Counted from the first letter of the stretch, positions 25,940-36,182 are shown. The stretch is DNA of 64,000 nucleotides from Bacteroidota bacterium (GCA_018266455.1 JAFEAJ010000008.1:274445-338444); one strand, 5' to 3'. The notes: a model not told the origin generated them from the letters alone. Program-made: numbers and translations.

Positions 25940-27670
25940 TTACCGGGTTATAACGCAATTTTCAAGGACCAGCATATCCATATTCGTGCGCAGGAAACAT
26001 TCAAGCGCTTCTGCTGGGGAATTTACAATGGGCTCATTTTCGTTAAATGAGGTATTCAACAGAATGGGGACCCCTGTTTTTTTATAAAAAGTTTCAATTA
26101 ATCGGTGGTAACGTGGCGCTACTGCTTTATCAACTGTCTGTAACCTGCCAGTGCCATCTATATGCGTAACCGCAGGGATGATTTTATATTTTTCAGGCTT
26201 TATTGGAAAAACTTTTTCCATAAAAGGAACATCACCTGTTTGCTCAAAAAAATCAGCTACATATTCCTTCAATATAGACGGGGCAAACGGCCTAAAGCTT
26301 TCCCGGCGTTTTATTTTTAAATTCAATAAGTCTTTCGCATCTTCCCTGCGCGGGTCTGCCAGTATTGACCGGCCTCCAAGTGCCCTTGGCCCAAATTCTG
26401 CGCTGCCATTGAACCAGCCAACTACGCCCGCGCTGATGAGCTTTTCAGTAACCGTTTCATACAATTCCTCATCAGCCATTTTTTTATACACAATATTCCT
26501 TGATTGCAGGTATTGTTCTATTTCATCATTTGTGAACCTGCTCCCCGTATATGCGGACCAAATTGGTTTTGCTCTTGGATAATCAAGAATGTGGTTGTGA
26601 ACATACAAAGCAGCTCCCATTGAAATACCCGCATCGTGCCCTGCAGAAGGGATATATATTTGATCAAAAGGTGTGTTTCTCTTTAGCTTCCCGTTAGCAA
26701 CGGAATTTTGCGCGACTCCGCCGGCAATGCAAACATTTTTCATCCCGGTTTTTTTATAAAGGCTTTGCAGGATATGGAATATCAGTTCTTCCGTTATTTT
26801 TTGCACTGAAGCTGCAAGGTCTTTATGATATTGAGTGAGCGGTTCTTCTTTTTTTCTCGGCTGCCCGAACTTTTTTATCATCACCTCAGAAAAAAGGGGC
26901 GCCACTTCAGGAACATGGTTGTTGCCGTATGAAATAATCCCGCTTTTAGCCGAGCGAAAATAGGCAAGGTCCAAAGCAAACAACCCATCTTGTTTGAATA
27001 GCAGAACATCCCGCAATTCATTAACATATTTAGGTTGGCCATAAGGAGCTAACCCCATCACTTTATATTCATCGCCGTAATGCGGGAAGCCCAGCAATTG
27101 CGTGAATGCCGTATAAAATATGCCCGCGCTGTGCGGAAAGTCAACAGAACCGGTAACCTCAATTTTGTTTCCTTTGCCAACACCAATCATTGTTGTTGTA
27201 AAATCGCCGGACCCGTCAATGGAAAGCAAAGCAGCCTCATTAAATGGAGAGGCGAAAAATGCCGATGCCAGGTGACTGCGATGATGTTCGACCTGGTGAA
27301 TTTTTTGTTTCAATGCAGCAAGAGAAGCTGACTCATCAATTGCAAAAAATTCATTCTCAAGAGAAGCGACTTTTTTAGCGTTAAGCAATCTTTCTTTAAC
27401 AGCATTCCAACCACCTCCCGGGTTTTTGAGAAGGAATAACAATTTTTTTGCAAGCTTTGCCGAGGGATCCCTGCCAATAGCAATATGGCCAACCTCATTT
27501 AGGCTTATACCTGCTTCCTTCAAACAAAACTCCACTGCAAGGGAAGGGAAACCAGCCCAATGTTTTACTCTTCTAAACCTTTCCTCTTCGATAGCTGCCA
27601 GTATAATACCATCTTTAAATATAGCCGCTGAAGCATCGGCATGATAAGCATTGATCCCTAAAATATACAT
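25940..27670 (-). CDS. Carbamoyltransferase of the NodU/CmcH family
   Basis: Transfers a carbamoyl group from carbamoyl phosphate, through an adenylate, to a hydroxyl of a sugar or other product. The 576-residue protein starts MYILGINAYHADASAAIF. It shows the iron-binding histidines in VEHHRSHLASAFFASPF (near 127-143), SIDGSGDFTTTMIG, VCIAGGVAQNSVANGKL, and the C-terminal YrdC-like half with FGPRALGGRSILADPR (about 426-441) and PILLNTSFNENEPIV. Its place among glycosyltransferases suggests it decorates the surface polysaccharide. Its stop is adjacent to the start of the next gene and it overlaps the upstream glycosyltransferase stop by one base. Confidence 0.9.
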   Translation of the reverse strand: MYILGINAYHADASAAIFKDGIILAAIEEERFRRVKHWAGFPSLAVEFCLKEAGISLNEVGHIAIGRDPSAKLAKKLLFLLKNPGGGWNAVKERLLNAKKVASLENEFFAIDESASLAALKQKIHQVEHHRSHLASAFFASPFNEAALLSIDGSGDFTTTMIGVGKGNKIEVTGSVDFPHSAGIFYTAFTQLLGFPHYGDEYKVMGLAPYGQPKYVNELRDVLLFKQDGLFALDLAYFRSAKSGIISYGNNHVPEVAPLFSEVMIKKFGQPRKKEEPLTQYHKDLAASVQKITEELIFHILQSLYKKTGMKNVCIAGGVAQNSVANGKLKRNTPFDQIYIPSAGHDAGISMGAALYVHNHILDYPRAKPIWSAYTGSRFTNDEIEQYLQSRNIVYKKMADEELYETVTEKLISAGVVGWFNGSAEFGPRALGGRSILADPRREDAKDLLNLKIKRRESFRPFAPSILKEYVADFFEQTGDVPFMEKVFPIKPEKYKIIPAVTHIDGTGRLQTVDKAVAPRYHRLIETFYKKTGVPILLNTSFNENEPIVNSPAEALECFLRTNMDMLVLENCVITR

Positions 27671-28812
27671 TAACTAAAAAGTTTTAAATACCCATCTTTT
27701 GATAACCTGCTTGAAATATATTCTTTGGCATAATTCCATGCACATTGGCAATAATCGTCAAATTCCTGTTGCCCGAAAGCAGCAGCCTGCTTAATTGCCT
27801 CACAATACAGGTCACTACGGTTCAAAGGCAAATCCCATCCTATTTTTTTTTCAGCAAGGCGGAGCCACGGTGTCTGGTCGCTGATCAAAACGGGCCTGCC
27901 GCACAAAAAAGATTCAAAAATAGAGTGCCCAAAATTTTCTCCCTGGGTAGGGAGCACAAACAGGTGGTGCTCCATCAGTATTTCAGCCAATTCATTATTT
28001 TTTTTTGGCCCAAGGTAATTTACCCTGATGTTTTTGGGCAACCCGTCCATTTGCTGCTCGCAAGCTTTCCAATAATTTTTATCTTCTACGGGGCCGATGA
28101 TGGTGAAGCTGATGTCTTCAGCACAAGCTGCTAATGTATTTAATACGAATAACAGGTTTTTTATCGGAAGGATCCTTGCTATAAAAATACATTTAAGCGA
28201 ACCTGCGTTTTTTTGGCAGGTCACAAAAGCAGGCTGGTCTGTGTTTGGAAGATTGTCTGCTATAACCGTTTCGCTGCCCGGAAAAAATTTTTCTATTGCC
28301 TTTTTTTCCCTGCTATTCGTTGCATGAAAAGTAATTTTTTTCTGCATATTCAGCCACCTGAACAAGGTGATGAATGGCTTTTTTTTAAAAGATTTTACAG
28401 CTATTGCACTATCGTATAGCGCTCCCCTGGGACATAAAACCACTTTGCTTTTTAACCTGCCCGAAAATTTCAGCCACAAAGGGTATATCACAAAATAAGG
28501 TGAATAGAAATGGTTGAGGTATACATAATCCGCATCGGCTCCCAGTATTGTTTGTTTTAATTGCTTTAGCGACATTGTTTTTTTCCTGGTATAGAAAATG
28601 TGGAACCCGTTTTCAGCGATCCATTTGTTGGGAACAATGTTCTCATAAGGCACCGTTTCGCCATGATCGGTATCCGTTGTCAACACATAAATATCAAAAT
28701 CATCTCTAAGCGCGAAAGCAAAATTTACGCATGACTGTATTGGCCCGCCCGCTTTATACCCCGGCGCGAACCAATCTACAAGAAGCAGGATTTTTTTTTT
28801 ATTCAACGCCAT
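27670..28812 (-). CDS. Glycosyltransferase, GT4-like
   Basis: A retaining GT-B glycosyltransferase of about 380 residues. I chose the ATG at 28812 (MALNKKKILLLVDWFAPGY), which overlaps the end of the asnB-like gene by 14 bases; a longer frame from 28869 adds 19 unconserved residues. The N-domain has AGGPIQSCVNFAFALRD, and the donor-binding region has GENFGHSIFESFLCGRPVLI near 310, the EX7E area of GT4. A run of 10 A residues (28791-28800) occupies codons 5-8, so slippage there would abolish the protein. Donor and acceptor are unknown. Confidence 0.87.
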   Translation of the reverse strand: MALNKKKILLLVDWFAPGYKAGGPIQSCVNFAFALRDDFDIYVLTTDTDHGETVPYENIVPNKWIAENGFHIFYTRKKTMSLKQLKQTILGADADYVYLNHFYSPYFVIYPLWLKFSGRLKSKVVLCPRGALYDSAIAVKSFKKKPFITLFRWLNMQKKITFHATNSREKKAIEKFFPGSETVIADNLPNTDQPAFVTCQKNAGSLKCIFIARILPIKNLLFVLNTLAACAEDISFTIIGPVEDKNYWKACEQQMDGLPKNIRVNYLGPKKNNELAEILMEHHLFVLPTQGENFGHSIFESFLCGRPVLISDQTPWLRLAEKKIGWDLPLNRSDLYCEAIKQAAAFGQQEFDDYCQCAWNYAKEYISSRLSKDGYLKLFS

Positions 28813-30670
28813 TTTTTTCAAGCCAGTATTCCAGGACCACAAAAAGCCACAGCTCCGCCCACCTGACACGATGATCGCCTTTTAAAAATTGTTTCCAAAA
28901 ATGAAGGAGGCTATGGCCGTTTATAAATGAGCGTTCTGACATATTTTTAATATGCATTTCACAAAAGCTGCGCAATTCATTCTTCAACCATACATCCCAG
29001 GGAAAAAGGAACCCTTGTTTTTTCCTGAACACAATTTCATCGGGCAGTAATGGTTTAACAGATTCCACAAGCAGGCTTTTGGGATACACCGGTTTTTTAA
29101 GGCCATCCGGAACAGACAACATAAATTCTGCCAGGTCATGGTCAAAAAAAGGCTCGCGCAGTTCCAGGGAAACGGCCATGCTCATCTGATCGGTATCTTT
29201 CAACAATGTGTGTTGCGTATATCCAAAATACTCAGCCAGGGAAACCTGGCTCAGCAAAGGGAATTTATCAATATCCGGTTTTCTTTTCAACAGCTCCTTT
29301 TGCACTGAGGTGATAAATGGGCCGGATGGAGCAAGCTGAACCAGTTGCCGTATTTGCCCCGGTGAAATGATTTGCCTGAGTACCGGATAAACATTTTCAA
29401 TTGACCCATCATCAAGCCTTAATAACTGTTGCATGCGGCCCGCTTTTGATCCGGACGCCCCGCTAAAAAACACAGTTGAAGCAAGGCTCCTTAAAGATTT
29501 TGGCAATAACCATAACAACTTCTTTTCCTGTAACTGCAGGTACTGAGGAAAAATCGGGTAGCCGGCAAAAAGTTCATCGCCGCCCACACCCGAAAGTGCC
29601 ACAACAATCCCATTTTTCCGAATGGCTTTAGACACCACATACGTGTTGATGCCGTCGCCGCTGGGGGTATCCATGGCATCAAGCGCATTTTTCAGCTCAT
29701 CAAGAAAAGCGGTTGGCTTTAATAAGATGTTGTTGTGGCAAGTGTTGAATTTTTTTGCGACAACCTCGGCATATCCTGATTCATCGAACTCTTTTTCCTG
29801 GAAAGAAATGGTAAATGTGTTTGGCTTTGCAGGGCCTGCTTCTGCCATGAGGCCGACAACTGCGCTCGAATCAACGCCGCCGGAAAGAAAAGCGCCGACT
29901 GGCACATCGCTTACCAGCCTCCTCTTTACCGATTGCAGCATCAGTTCCTTAATATGCTGATGGGTGGCTGTTTTATTACTGAAATCAAAATCAACTTTTG
30001 TTTTTGATGCATCCCAGTAAGTTTTCTTTTCGGTTTTGCTGTTCCTGATTTTCATCCAGCATCCCGCTTCCAGTTGTTTAATTCCTTCAATAACTGAATA
30101 AGGATAGGAGACAGACTGATAACTGAAATATTCCATCAACGCTGTTGTACTGATTTTCTTACTGACCAGGCCGCTGGCCAATATTGACCTGGTTTCAGAA
30201 GAAAACAATAATCTTTCTTCATCAATATAATAATATAAGGGCTTTACGCCCATCCTGTCCCGGCACAAAAAAAGCTCACGCTCCTGCCTGTCCCAAATGG
30301 CGAATGCAAACATGCCCCTGAAATATTGAATACAATCTGCGCCCCATTTTGCATAGGCGGCGATCAGCACTTCACTGTCGCCATTGGACTTAAATGCATA
30401 CTCTTTAATAGTGCTTTTGACTTCAGCATAATTGTACATTTCGCCATTGAACACCATCGCGTACCTTCCTGAATTATCAATAAAAGGCTGGTTAGCTGCA
30501 GAAGAAAGATCGATAATAGAAAGCCTCCGGTGGCCAAGCGCCATTTCATTCTCCACAAAAAAACCATCGGCATCCGGGCCGCGGTGCGCAACAGCATCTG
30601 TCATTTTTTTAATGACTGCCTGTTCAACGCTTTGCTGCTTAAAATTCAATATCCCGGTAATGCCGCACAT
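28799..30670 (-). CDS. AsnB-like glutamine-dependent amidotransferase (first of two)
   Basis: A 623-residue protein with an N-terminal glutaminase domain (Cys2 in MCGITGILNF, VAHRGPDADGFF, NGEMYNYAE) and a C-terminal ATP pyrophosphatase domain (FLSGGVDSSAVVGL near 260, LSGVGGDELFAGYP near 355). This is the asparagine synthetase layout, but its position in a polysaccharide cluster suggests it amidates a sugar carboxylate, as AsnB-like proteins of O-antigen clusters are thought to do. True asparagine synthesis cannot be ruled out from sequence. The start codon ATG at 30670 overlaps the upstream glycosyltransferase stop by a base. Confidence 0.88.
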   Translation of the reverse strand: MCGITGILNFKQQSVEQAVIKKMTDAVAHRGPDADGFFVENEMALGHRRLSIIDLSSAANQPFIDNSGRYAMVFNGEMYNYAEVKSTIKEYAFKSNGDSEVLIAAYAKWGADCIQYFRGMFAFAIWDRQERELFLCRDRMGVKPLYYYIDEERLLFSSETRSILASGLVSKKISTTALMEYFSYQSVSYPYSVIEGIKQLEAGCWMKIRNSKTEKKTYWDASKTKVDFDFSNKTATHQHIKELMLQSVKRRLVSDVPVGAFLSGGVDSSAVVGLMAEAGPAKPNTFTISFQEKEFDESGYAEVVAKKFNTCHNNILLKPTAFLDELKNALDAMDTPSGDGINTYVVSKAIRKNGIVVALSGVGGDELFAGYPIFPQYLQLQEKKLLWLLPKSLRSLASTVFFSGASGSKAGRMQQLLRLDDGSIENVYPVLRQIISPGQIRQLVQLAPSGPFITSVQKELLKRKPDIDKFPLLSQVSLAEYFGYTQHTLLKDTDQMSMAVSLELREPFFDHDLAEFMLSVPDGLKKPVYPKSLLVESVKPLLPDEIVFRKKQGFLFPWDVWLKNELRSFCEMHIKNMSERSFINGHSLLHFWKQFLKGDHRVRWAELWLFVVLEYWLEKNGVE

Positions 30671-31707
30671 TAATTTAGCGCTGGCCCCCCAAATTTGTTT
30701 TCAAAAAGGTCATTATACAGAGAAACGTATTCGCGAACAATTGTATTAAGCTGAAAGCGTTCAACATTTTTGAACCCGTTATCAATTAACTGTGCACGAT
30801 ATGCAGCGTCATTGATCAATTTTATTATCCCCTGCCGGATGGATGAAACGCTAAAAGGGTCAATAAGATGCGCCCCATTGCCTGCCACTTCCTTCATAGG
30901 CGATAAGTTGCTGGTCAAAACAGGCCGGCCAACAGCCTGGGCTTCGATAATGGGCAAGCCAAACCCTTCATAAGTTGAGGGGAATGCCAGCAAATCGCAT
31001 TGCCTGTATTTTTCCAATAGCGCTGTATCGGCCAGGTTAGTGAATTGTGAATACTGAATACGGTAACCTTTTAACTTTTGGGTTTGTTCTTCACTGACAT
31101 GTCCTATAATTTCTAATCGTATGCGCAATCCTTCCAACGCCTCCATCAGCCTCACCAGGTTTTTGTTTTCCGTTGTGCCTATGAAAAGAATAAGCGGCAT
31201 ATCATCATTAAAGCGATAAACGGAAGGCTGAAAAATGGGATCTACAAAATTGGGGATGATTCTTATTTTATCCGGGTCGCACTTTGTATAATAAAGCAAT
31301 TCTTTTTTTGTATTGGGAGAGACTACTGTAACAGCATCTGCTTTTTTAACAGGCCATTGGTACCAAAGCCATTTAAAAATCCAATACTTAGGGCTAAAAC
31401 GCGAAGTATGCTTCAATAAAGTACAATCATGGACAGTGAGCACGTTAATGTTCTTTTTGCTGCACCCCAGCATGGCATAATGAATATCGCCGGTGATGTG
31501 GTTGATATGTGATTGCTTTTTTTTCAGGAAAAAAATATTCGGCAGGATCGAGCTCAGTTTGGTTTGATATGGAAGGCGCTGTTCTCCCACCACAAGCTCA
31601 GAAGGGTAATTTTTTGAAATGGCTTCTGAAAGTTTGTTGAATAGTTTTTCTATGCTGAAATAGGAAGTATATGCGCTACGATAGAAAAAAGTCACTCGAA
31701 CAATCAC
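30670..31707 (-). CDS. Glycosyltransferase, GT4 family
   Basis: A 345-residue GT-B enzyme. The C-terminal half carries PLILFIGTTENKNLVRLMEA and the nucleotide-sugar motif STYEGFGLPIIEAQAVGRPV (about 257-276), followed by SPMKEVAGNGAHLIDPF. The N-domain has IHYAMLGCSKKN-like and VLTVHDCTLLKHTSRFSPKY segments. It overlaps the Wzy-like gene by 4 bases (ATGA type) and the asnB-like gene by one, indicating tight coupling. The exact linkage made is unknown. Confidence 0.9.
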   Translation of the reverse strand: MIVRVTFFYRSAYTSYFSIEKLFNKLSEAISKNYPSELVVGEQRLPYQTKLSSILPNIFFLKKKQSHINHITGDIHYAMLGCSKKNINVLTVHDCTLLKHTSRFSPKYWIFKWLWYQWPVKKADAVTVVSPNTKKELLYYTKCDPDKIRIIPNFVDPIFQPSVYRFNDDMPLILFIGTTENKNLVRLMEALEGLRIRLEIIGHVSEEQTQKLKGYRIQYSQFTNLADTALLEKYRQCDLLAFPSTYEGFGLPIIEAQAVGRPVLTSNLSPMKEVAGNGAHLIDPFSVSSIRQGIIKLINDAAYRAQLIDNGFKNVERFQLNTIVREYVSLYNDLFENKFGGPALN

Positions 31708-33062
31708 AGTTCAATGCGAAAAAGGGTTTTAAATGAACGAAAAACAATAAACGCAAAAAAAATTGCTTTCGTGAGCGAATTCATTGTTGTAAGCAAATCG
31801 GTTTCAACAGAAATCGCATAAATAAATAAAAAAGGCAGCCATAGAATAATGGTGGGCGTTTTTTCTGCCTGCTTTAAAATCATGGTAAGAAAAAAATTAA
31901 AAAAAAGTCCATAAAAAAACATATATATGATGCCGCCCATCACTCCAAAATTGGCATAAGCTTCTCCTGAAGGGCCAATATTCATGCTGTAACCTTTAAT
32001 GTCATATCCCCAAAAGCGCTTCAAGTTGGCTTTGCCGCCGGATTCCGGTTTATCCGGCCACAAAAAACGCGGCACAAAAGAGGCTAAAACAGATTGCCAA
32101 ATTGTTTCTCCATTTGCAAACGGGTATCTTTCTGGCACCATTTTCATTGTATAAGCGGCCAGCCAGCCCTGGTTGAACCGCACAGCTACAAAAAATTGTT
32201 TATTGGGATCGAGCAAAGAAGAGGGATTGCTTAATTTTTCTGATATGAGTTGGGCAAAATATACGGGATCTGCTCCAGCGCCTGCTAGCCAGCTTTTCTC
32301 CCGATAATTTGATTTCACTGATTGAATAATCATCACCAAAACAAATCCAAGAACGGTAAAGGTAAGTTTCCGGTAAAAGCTAATTTTCTTTCCGAAGACA
32401 GCAAGCGTGAACATCAATGCCATCATATAAATCATTTCCCCAAACATTCCCTCAGCCAGCGCCTGCCCGACAAGCAGCACCAGAACAAAAGCAACAATAA
32501 TTCTTTTGTATTTATTAGGAGAATACAAAATGTAAAAGAAGCCTACAAAAGTGAGATGTGACAATAAATAAAAAACCTGTTGAAGGCTGGCAGGAGACAG
32601 GAAGCTAAAAAAACCTGCAATCAATCCAATCCCAATCAACGGCAGCCCTGTATTGGGCTTTGAGATTAGGATATGTTTGACATTTTCTATATAACTCTTA
32701 GGGTTTTTATTTATAGATAGTTTTCCCAAGCGCATGCGCAAACCCATGATCATGCTCAATGTGCTTGGAACGGCAAACGATAAATAATCATCAGATGGGA
32801 TAGGCATGTACCTGAGCCAGATGCGGGCAATAGGGTTTTCTATGGTATAAACATGATAAAATATGACAGGGATAAACAGCCAGGAAAACAATGCAGATAC
32901 TATTATCAAATCAAGGATCACCACATTATTCCCAAGGCGATATAAGAATTCAAGCAGAAAAAAACAAAAAAGGCCCACTGATGCAGCTTCCCAAAATGTT
33001 AAGCTGGTTGAAAACCCAAGGTAAAAGGAAAATAGAGCAGAAAAAAAAAGAATATACTTCAT
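31704..33062 (-). CDS. Wzy-like O-antigen/oligosaccharide repeat polymerase
   Basis: A 452-residue integral membrane protein with about 11-12 predicted helices and one large periplasmic loop (about 255-370). The loop contains RFNQGWLAAYTMK, SFVPRFLWPDKPESGGKANL and GPSGEAYANFGVMGGIIYMF, features seen in polymerases that join repeat units in the periplasm. No other polymerase is in the window. An ABC exporter (Wzm/Wzt) is also encoded in this cluster, and such systems usually do not need Wzy, so this protein's exact job is open. An O-antigen ligase or secondary polymerase is an alternative. Confidence 0.75.
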   Translation of the reverse strand: MKYILFFSALFSFYLGFSTSLTFWEAASVGLFCFFLLEFLYRLGNNVVILDLIIVSALFSWLFIPVIFYHVYTIENPIARIWLRYMPIPSDDYLSFAVPSTLSMIMGLRMRLGKLSINKNPKSYIENVKHILISKPNTGLPLIGIGLIAGFFSFLSPASLQQVFYLLSHLTFVGFFYILYSPNKYKRIIVAFVLVLLVGQALAEGMFGEMIYMMALMFTLAVFGKKISFYRKLTFTVLGFVLVMIIQSVKSNYREKSWLAGAGADPVYFAQLISEKLSNPSSLLDPNKQFFVAVRFNQGWLAAYTMKMVPERYPFANGETIWQSVLASFVPRFLWPDKPESGGKANLKRFWGYDIKGYSMNIGPSGEAYANFGVMGGIIYMFFYGLFFNFFLTMILKQAEKTPTIILWLPFLFIYAISVETDLLTTMNSLTKAIFFAFIVFRSFKTLFRIEL

Positions 33063-33122
33063 TTAATTAGAAACAGTTCTTTAAATCAGCCGAATTTATT
33101 TGACCAAATGCAAGCTCAATCC

Positions 33123-33836
33123 CTATTTATACACAAAAAAAGTAATGTTACTGCTCAAAGCAATATGTTTTTCTCCCGTTTCTATATAGTGCAGTACGCG
33201 GATAAAAAATGTGCACACCTTCCATACTATTACACGCAAAAGAGTTTTCAAAAAGCTATTTGACCGAGGCACATCTTCGAGCACAAAAATTTTTTTAAAC
33301 CCTATTGTTCTGAACAACTGATTTAATGATTTCTCATTGAATGCCTGCTCATGTGTTAAATCGCCGTACCTTACTTTCATACCAAAAATTCCGTTTGCGT
33401 TAGGAACATGACCAATAATTATTCCATCTTGTTTTAAAATCCTCTTTAGCTCTCCACCCAAATCAAAAAGCTCCTCCAAAGTCAAATGCTCTAGAATATC
33501 CTTGGCAAAAATTGCATTGAAAGAACCTGCGGCTGTGTTTTGAACATACTTCAATAAATCCTCTTCTATGACACTTGACAGCCCGTTCATATTTCTAGCC
33601 AGATCAATCTGTTCACTGGAAATGTCTACCCCGAAAATGTTAGAGAATCCTTTTGATTTCAAGTACAATAGAAAATCTCCGCTGCCACAGCCAATATCCA
33701 ATATTTGATCGTCTTTTGCTCTTTTACGAAAAAAAATACGGTACAAAAACTCAAAATACGGCGATTGAACTACTTTGCTGCCCTGACAAACTGAATGCCC
33801 TGAAGAAACATATTTATCATACAAAACCTCTTTCAT
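33123..33836 (-). CDS. SAM-dependent class I methyltransferase
   Basis: A 237-residue methyltransferase. The SAM-binding motif I is ILDIGCGSGDFLLYLKSKG (about 45-63), with the acidic residue of motif II in IFGVDISSEQ and motif IV in NAIFAKDILEHLTLEELF. The last 50 residues are hydrophobic and basic and may contact the membrane (SFLKTLLRVIVWKVCTFFIRV). It probably O-methylates a sugar of the polysaccharide or its lipid-linked precursor. One 60-base line counted within it (33301-33360) is 33 percent GC, lower than the core sugar-nucleotide genes. Confidence 0.85.
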   Translation of the reverse strand: MKEVLYDKYVSSGHSVCQGSKVVQSPYFEFLYRIFFRKRAKDDQILDIGCGSGDFLLYLKSKGFSNIFGVDISSEQIDLARNMNGLSSVIEEDLLKYVQNTAAGSFNAIFAKDILEHLTLEELFDLGGELKRILKQDGIIIGHVPNANGIFGMKVRYGDLTHEQAFNEKSLNQLFRTIGFKKIFVLEDVPRSNSFLKTLLRVIVWKVCTFFIRVLHYIETGEKHIALSSNITFFVYK

Positions 33837-33849
33837 AATTTATTTGATG

Positions 33850-34998
33850 CTAATTTAAATTTTCAAGAAACAATAAAACAGGTTCGAATTGTTTTTCAAA
33901 ATTCAACTCATTGTGAAAATCATCTTGCGCCAACCCAGAGAGTGTGTTATAGTGAGCAGTTATATATTCAAGCTGTGAATCAAATTGCCCAAAAGTCAAA
34001 TCGTTGCCAAAAGCCCATTTGAATTTAGCCAGGTAAGTATTATAATGGTCGCTGTCATAATACAGTACAGGCAGCCCAACGGCAGCATATTCATAAATCT
34101 TATTCGACGCTGTTCCTCCTGTTGAATAAATTATATTGGTGTTGGGAATGTGCAAAGCAAGCCCTACATGAGCCGAAGCAGTAATGGGCGGAAGGCAAGA
34201 ATAATTAACTGGCTTTTGTATTTCAATCCGGTGCTCGATGCCTAATCCTGAAGACAGGGTTTGAATATTATTTCGATACTCATTATCAATATTCCCAATC
34301 AATAAAAGATTTACCTTTTTACTTGATTCTTTAATATAATTCATCACGGCTTCAATTCCATGACCTGCACTAATACTTCCCTGATAAATCAAAGTCAAGG
34401 TGTCGGAAGGCGGGTTGCTCTTTGGGCACTTATCATAAAATGATATCAACGGAAAATTAGGTATATAAAAATATTGTCCTTTAAAATCCGTCAACGGGAA
34501 ATATTTTCTTCTTTCATTCGAAGGCAATGAAAAAATGTTCAGGTACTTGAATGAAGAGGTTTCTGCTTTCCCGGCCCACCAGGTTATGCTGTATTTTTTT
34601 AATGCTCCTTTTTCAACAACATCATGATTATGGTACCAGGTTTTATGCCTGAACCTAAAAAGCTTTCTGCTGATATGATAGCTTAACACCGGCACACTGT
34701 CATAAAGCAGAATACAATCAGGCTTCTGTTTTATGCAAACCTTAAAAAACCTCCATGTGAAAGAAAGAAATAACGCGATTTTTTTAAAATAGGGTAACCT
34801 GATCTGTTCCGCCACCGATTTCTTTTTTGCATTTCTTTTCAACACTACATTTGAGGGATACTCCCACAAATCGTCCAGATTATATTGGTAGAGCAAATAT
34901 ATTTTGCTATATATTTTACTAAGTTCTTGTATCGCATTAAGCGTAGGTGGATAAGCCTCCGGGTGATTATATATTGCACAAACTAAAGTTTTGCCCAT
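33850..34998 (-). CDS. Glycosyltransferase, GT4-like
   Basis: A 382-residue probable GT-B enzyme. It begins MGKTLVCAIYNHPEAYPPTL and has IYQGSISAGHGIEAVMNYI (about 205-223), the start of the donor-binding half, and STGGTASNKIYEYAAVGLPV near 306-325 in place of the classical EX7E loop. It is thus a divergent family member. It lies 13 bases upstream of the methyltransferase gene and 15 after the CgeB-like gene. No substrate can be predicted. Confidence 0.8.
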   Translation of the reverse strand: MGKTLVCAIYNHPEAYPPTLNAIQELSKIYSKIYLLYQYNLDDLWEYPSNVVLKRNAKKKSVAEQIRLPYFKKIALFLSFTWRFFKVCIKQKPDCILLYDSVPVLSYHISRKLFRFRHKTWYHNHDVVEKGALKKYSITWWAGKAETSSFKYLNIFSLPSNERRKYFPLTDFKGQYFYIPNFPLISFYDKCPKSNPPSDTLTLIYQGSISAGHGIEAVMNYIKESSKKVNLLLIGNIDNEYRNNIQTLSSGLGIEHRIEIQKPVNYSCLPPITASAHVGLALHIPNTNIIYSTGGTASNKIYEYAAVGLPVLYYDSDHYNTYLAKFKWAFGNDLTFGQFDSQLEYITAHYNTLSGLAQDDFHNELNFEKQFEPVLLFLENLN

Positions 34999-35013
34999 AC
35001 ATTTCAGGTTGTT

Positions 35014-36069
35014 CTACGCATAGGTTTTATTCCGGGAAATACCCTCCTGAAATAATTTGATTTCATTTAAAGCATAACTCGCCCGTTCCTTATAACTATA
35101 ACCGGAAGTTATAGAGCGGGCCCTTGCTTTTTTCCTTAGCTCATCTGCTACATTTTTTTCCAGTGCAATAATGTTCCGTACCTGTTCTGCGCAAGCATCA
35201 ACATTGCTGAACAAAAAAATTTCCTTCTCCTCTTCAAAAAATAAACGGTGCTCAAGAGTGTCAGGAGCCAGCATAACCCCCCCAACAGCAGGAACTTCAA
35301 AACTGCGCATGTTGTGGGAATCCAAGTTGTGAATGCGCATTAGGTTTAATTGTACCCGATACTTCCGCAGGGTTTTCCAAAACCCATCGCCATAGGTAAC
35401 TGGCGGGTAAATAGCAATGTTTTGATCGGCTACAAATCTTTTCCATCCATGGCCATATACATCGAGTGCTATTTTCCTGGAAGCCAGCTGATGAAGAAAT
35501 GCAGCCCTTTGCCTGTCAGGATTGCCTAAAAAACAAACTTTTAAAAGCTCATCCTGCTGGCAGCATAAATCAAACACCGGTCCTGGTAATTCAAAGCCGA
35601 ATGGCAAAAAAGATACGGGTTTATTATAACTAGTTTCAATTTTATTCTTAATTGCATAACTATATGTGAAGTGAAAATCATATATCCCGATTGAATCGGT
35701 GATGTTTTTATTGCCGCTTCCTTTGCCGGTAAAAATAAAGGGGTTATCCGGGTTATAATTAATAAGAAGAATTTTTTTGTTTTTTGCCCATTGCAAAGTT
35801 TCGGGAAATATTTCCATGCCTTTAAAAACCCATACCACATCCGGCTCAAAATCTTCAACAGCGGTTTTAAACAGGTTATTTATTTTTTTATAAATTGGTG
35901 ACAGCCCCAACCTAAACACAAGCTTGTTTGAAATACTCCTGTCATAAAATTCATAAAAGAATTTTGCTGCTTTGAAATAATAAACTTCAATACCAGAATT
36001 CTCAATGTGTGTCACATAAAAATTCTCGATTGCATAATCGCTCCCTGACCCGACAATCATTAAGCGCAT
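35014..36069 (-). CDS. CgeB-like glycosyltransferase
   Basis: A 351-residue protein resembling the CgeB/DUF3880 group of glycosyltransferases. It begins MRLMIVGSGSDYAIENFYVT, includes DVVWVFKGMEIFPETLQWAK and INYNPDNPFIF, and its C-terminal half has VCFLGNPDRQRAAFLHQLAS, VYGHGWKRF and RSFEVPAVGGVMLA (about 255-268), the region that holds the sugar nucleotide in this group. CgeB itself glycosylates spore coat in Bacillus; here the neighbours imply polysaccharide assembly. A 113-base gap, the largest in the 41-kb run, lies upstream of it. Confidence 0.8.
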   Translation of the reverse strand: MRLMIVGSGSDYAIENFYVTHIENSGIEVYYFKAAKFFYEFYDRSISNKLVFRLGLSPIYKKINNLFKTAVEDFEPDVVWVFKGMEIFPETLQWAKNKKILLINYNPDNPFIFTGKGSGNKNITDSIGIYDFHFTYSYAIKNKIETSYNKPVSFLPFGFELPGPVFDLCCQQDELLKVCFLGNPDRQRAAFLHQLASRKIALDVYGHGWKRFVADQNIAIYPPVTYGDGFWKTLRKYRVQLNLMRIHNLDSHNMRSFEVPAVGGVMLAPDTLEHRLFFEEEKEIFLFSNVDACAEQVRNIIALEKNVADELRKKARARSITSGYSYKERASYALNEIKLFQEGISRNKTYA

Positions 36070-36182
36070 AACCCTGCCTGGCTATTTACACCAAATCGCA
36101 TTTCCATTCCGTGCATAAAAAAAATTAAACTATTTGTATAGATCTTATAATCCTTGGGTGATTTGTTATACATCTTTGGGCC

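Noticed and set aside
28813..28869. Longer N-terminus for the glycosyltransferase ending at 27670
   Set aside because: It would overlap the asnB-like gene by 71 bases and adds a sequence without similarity to GT-B starts; the ATG at 28812 fits better.
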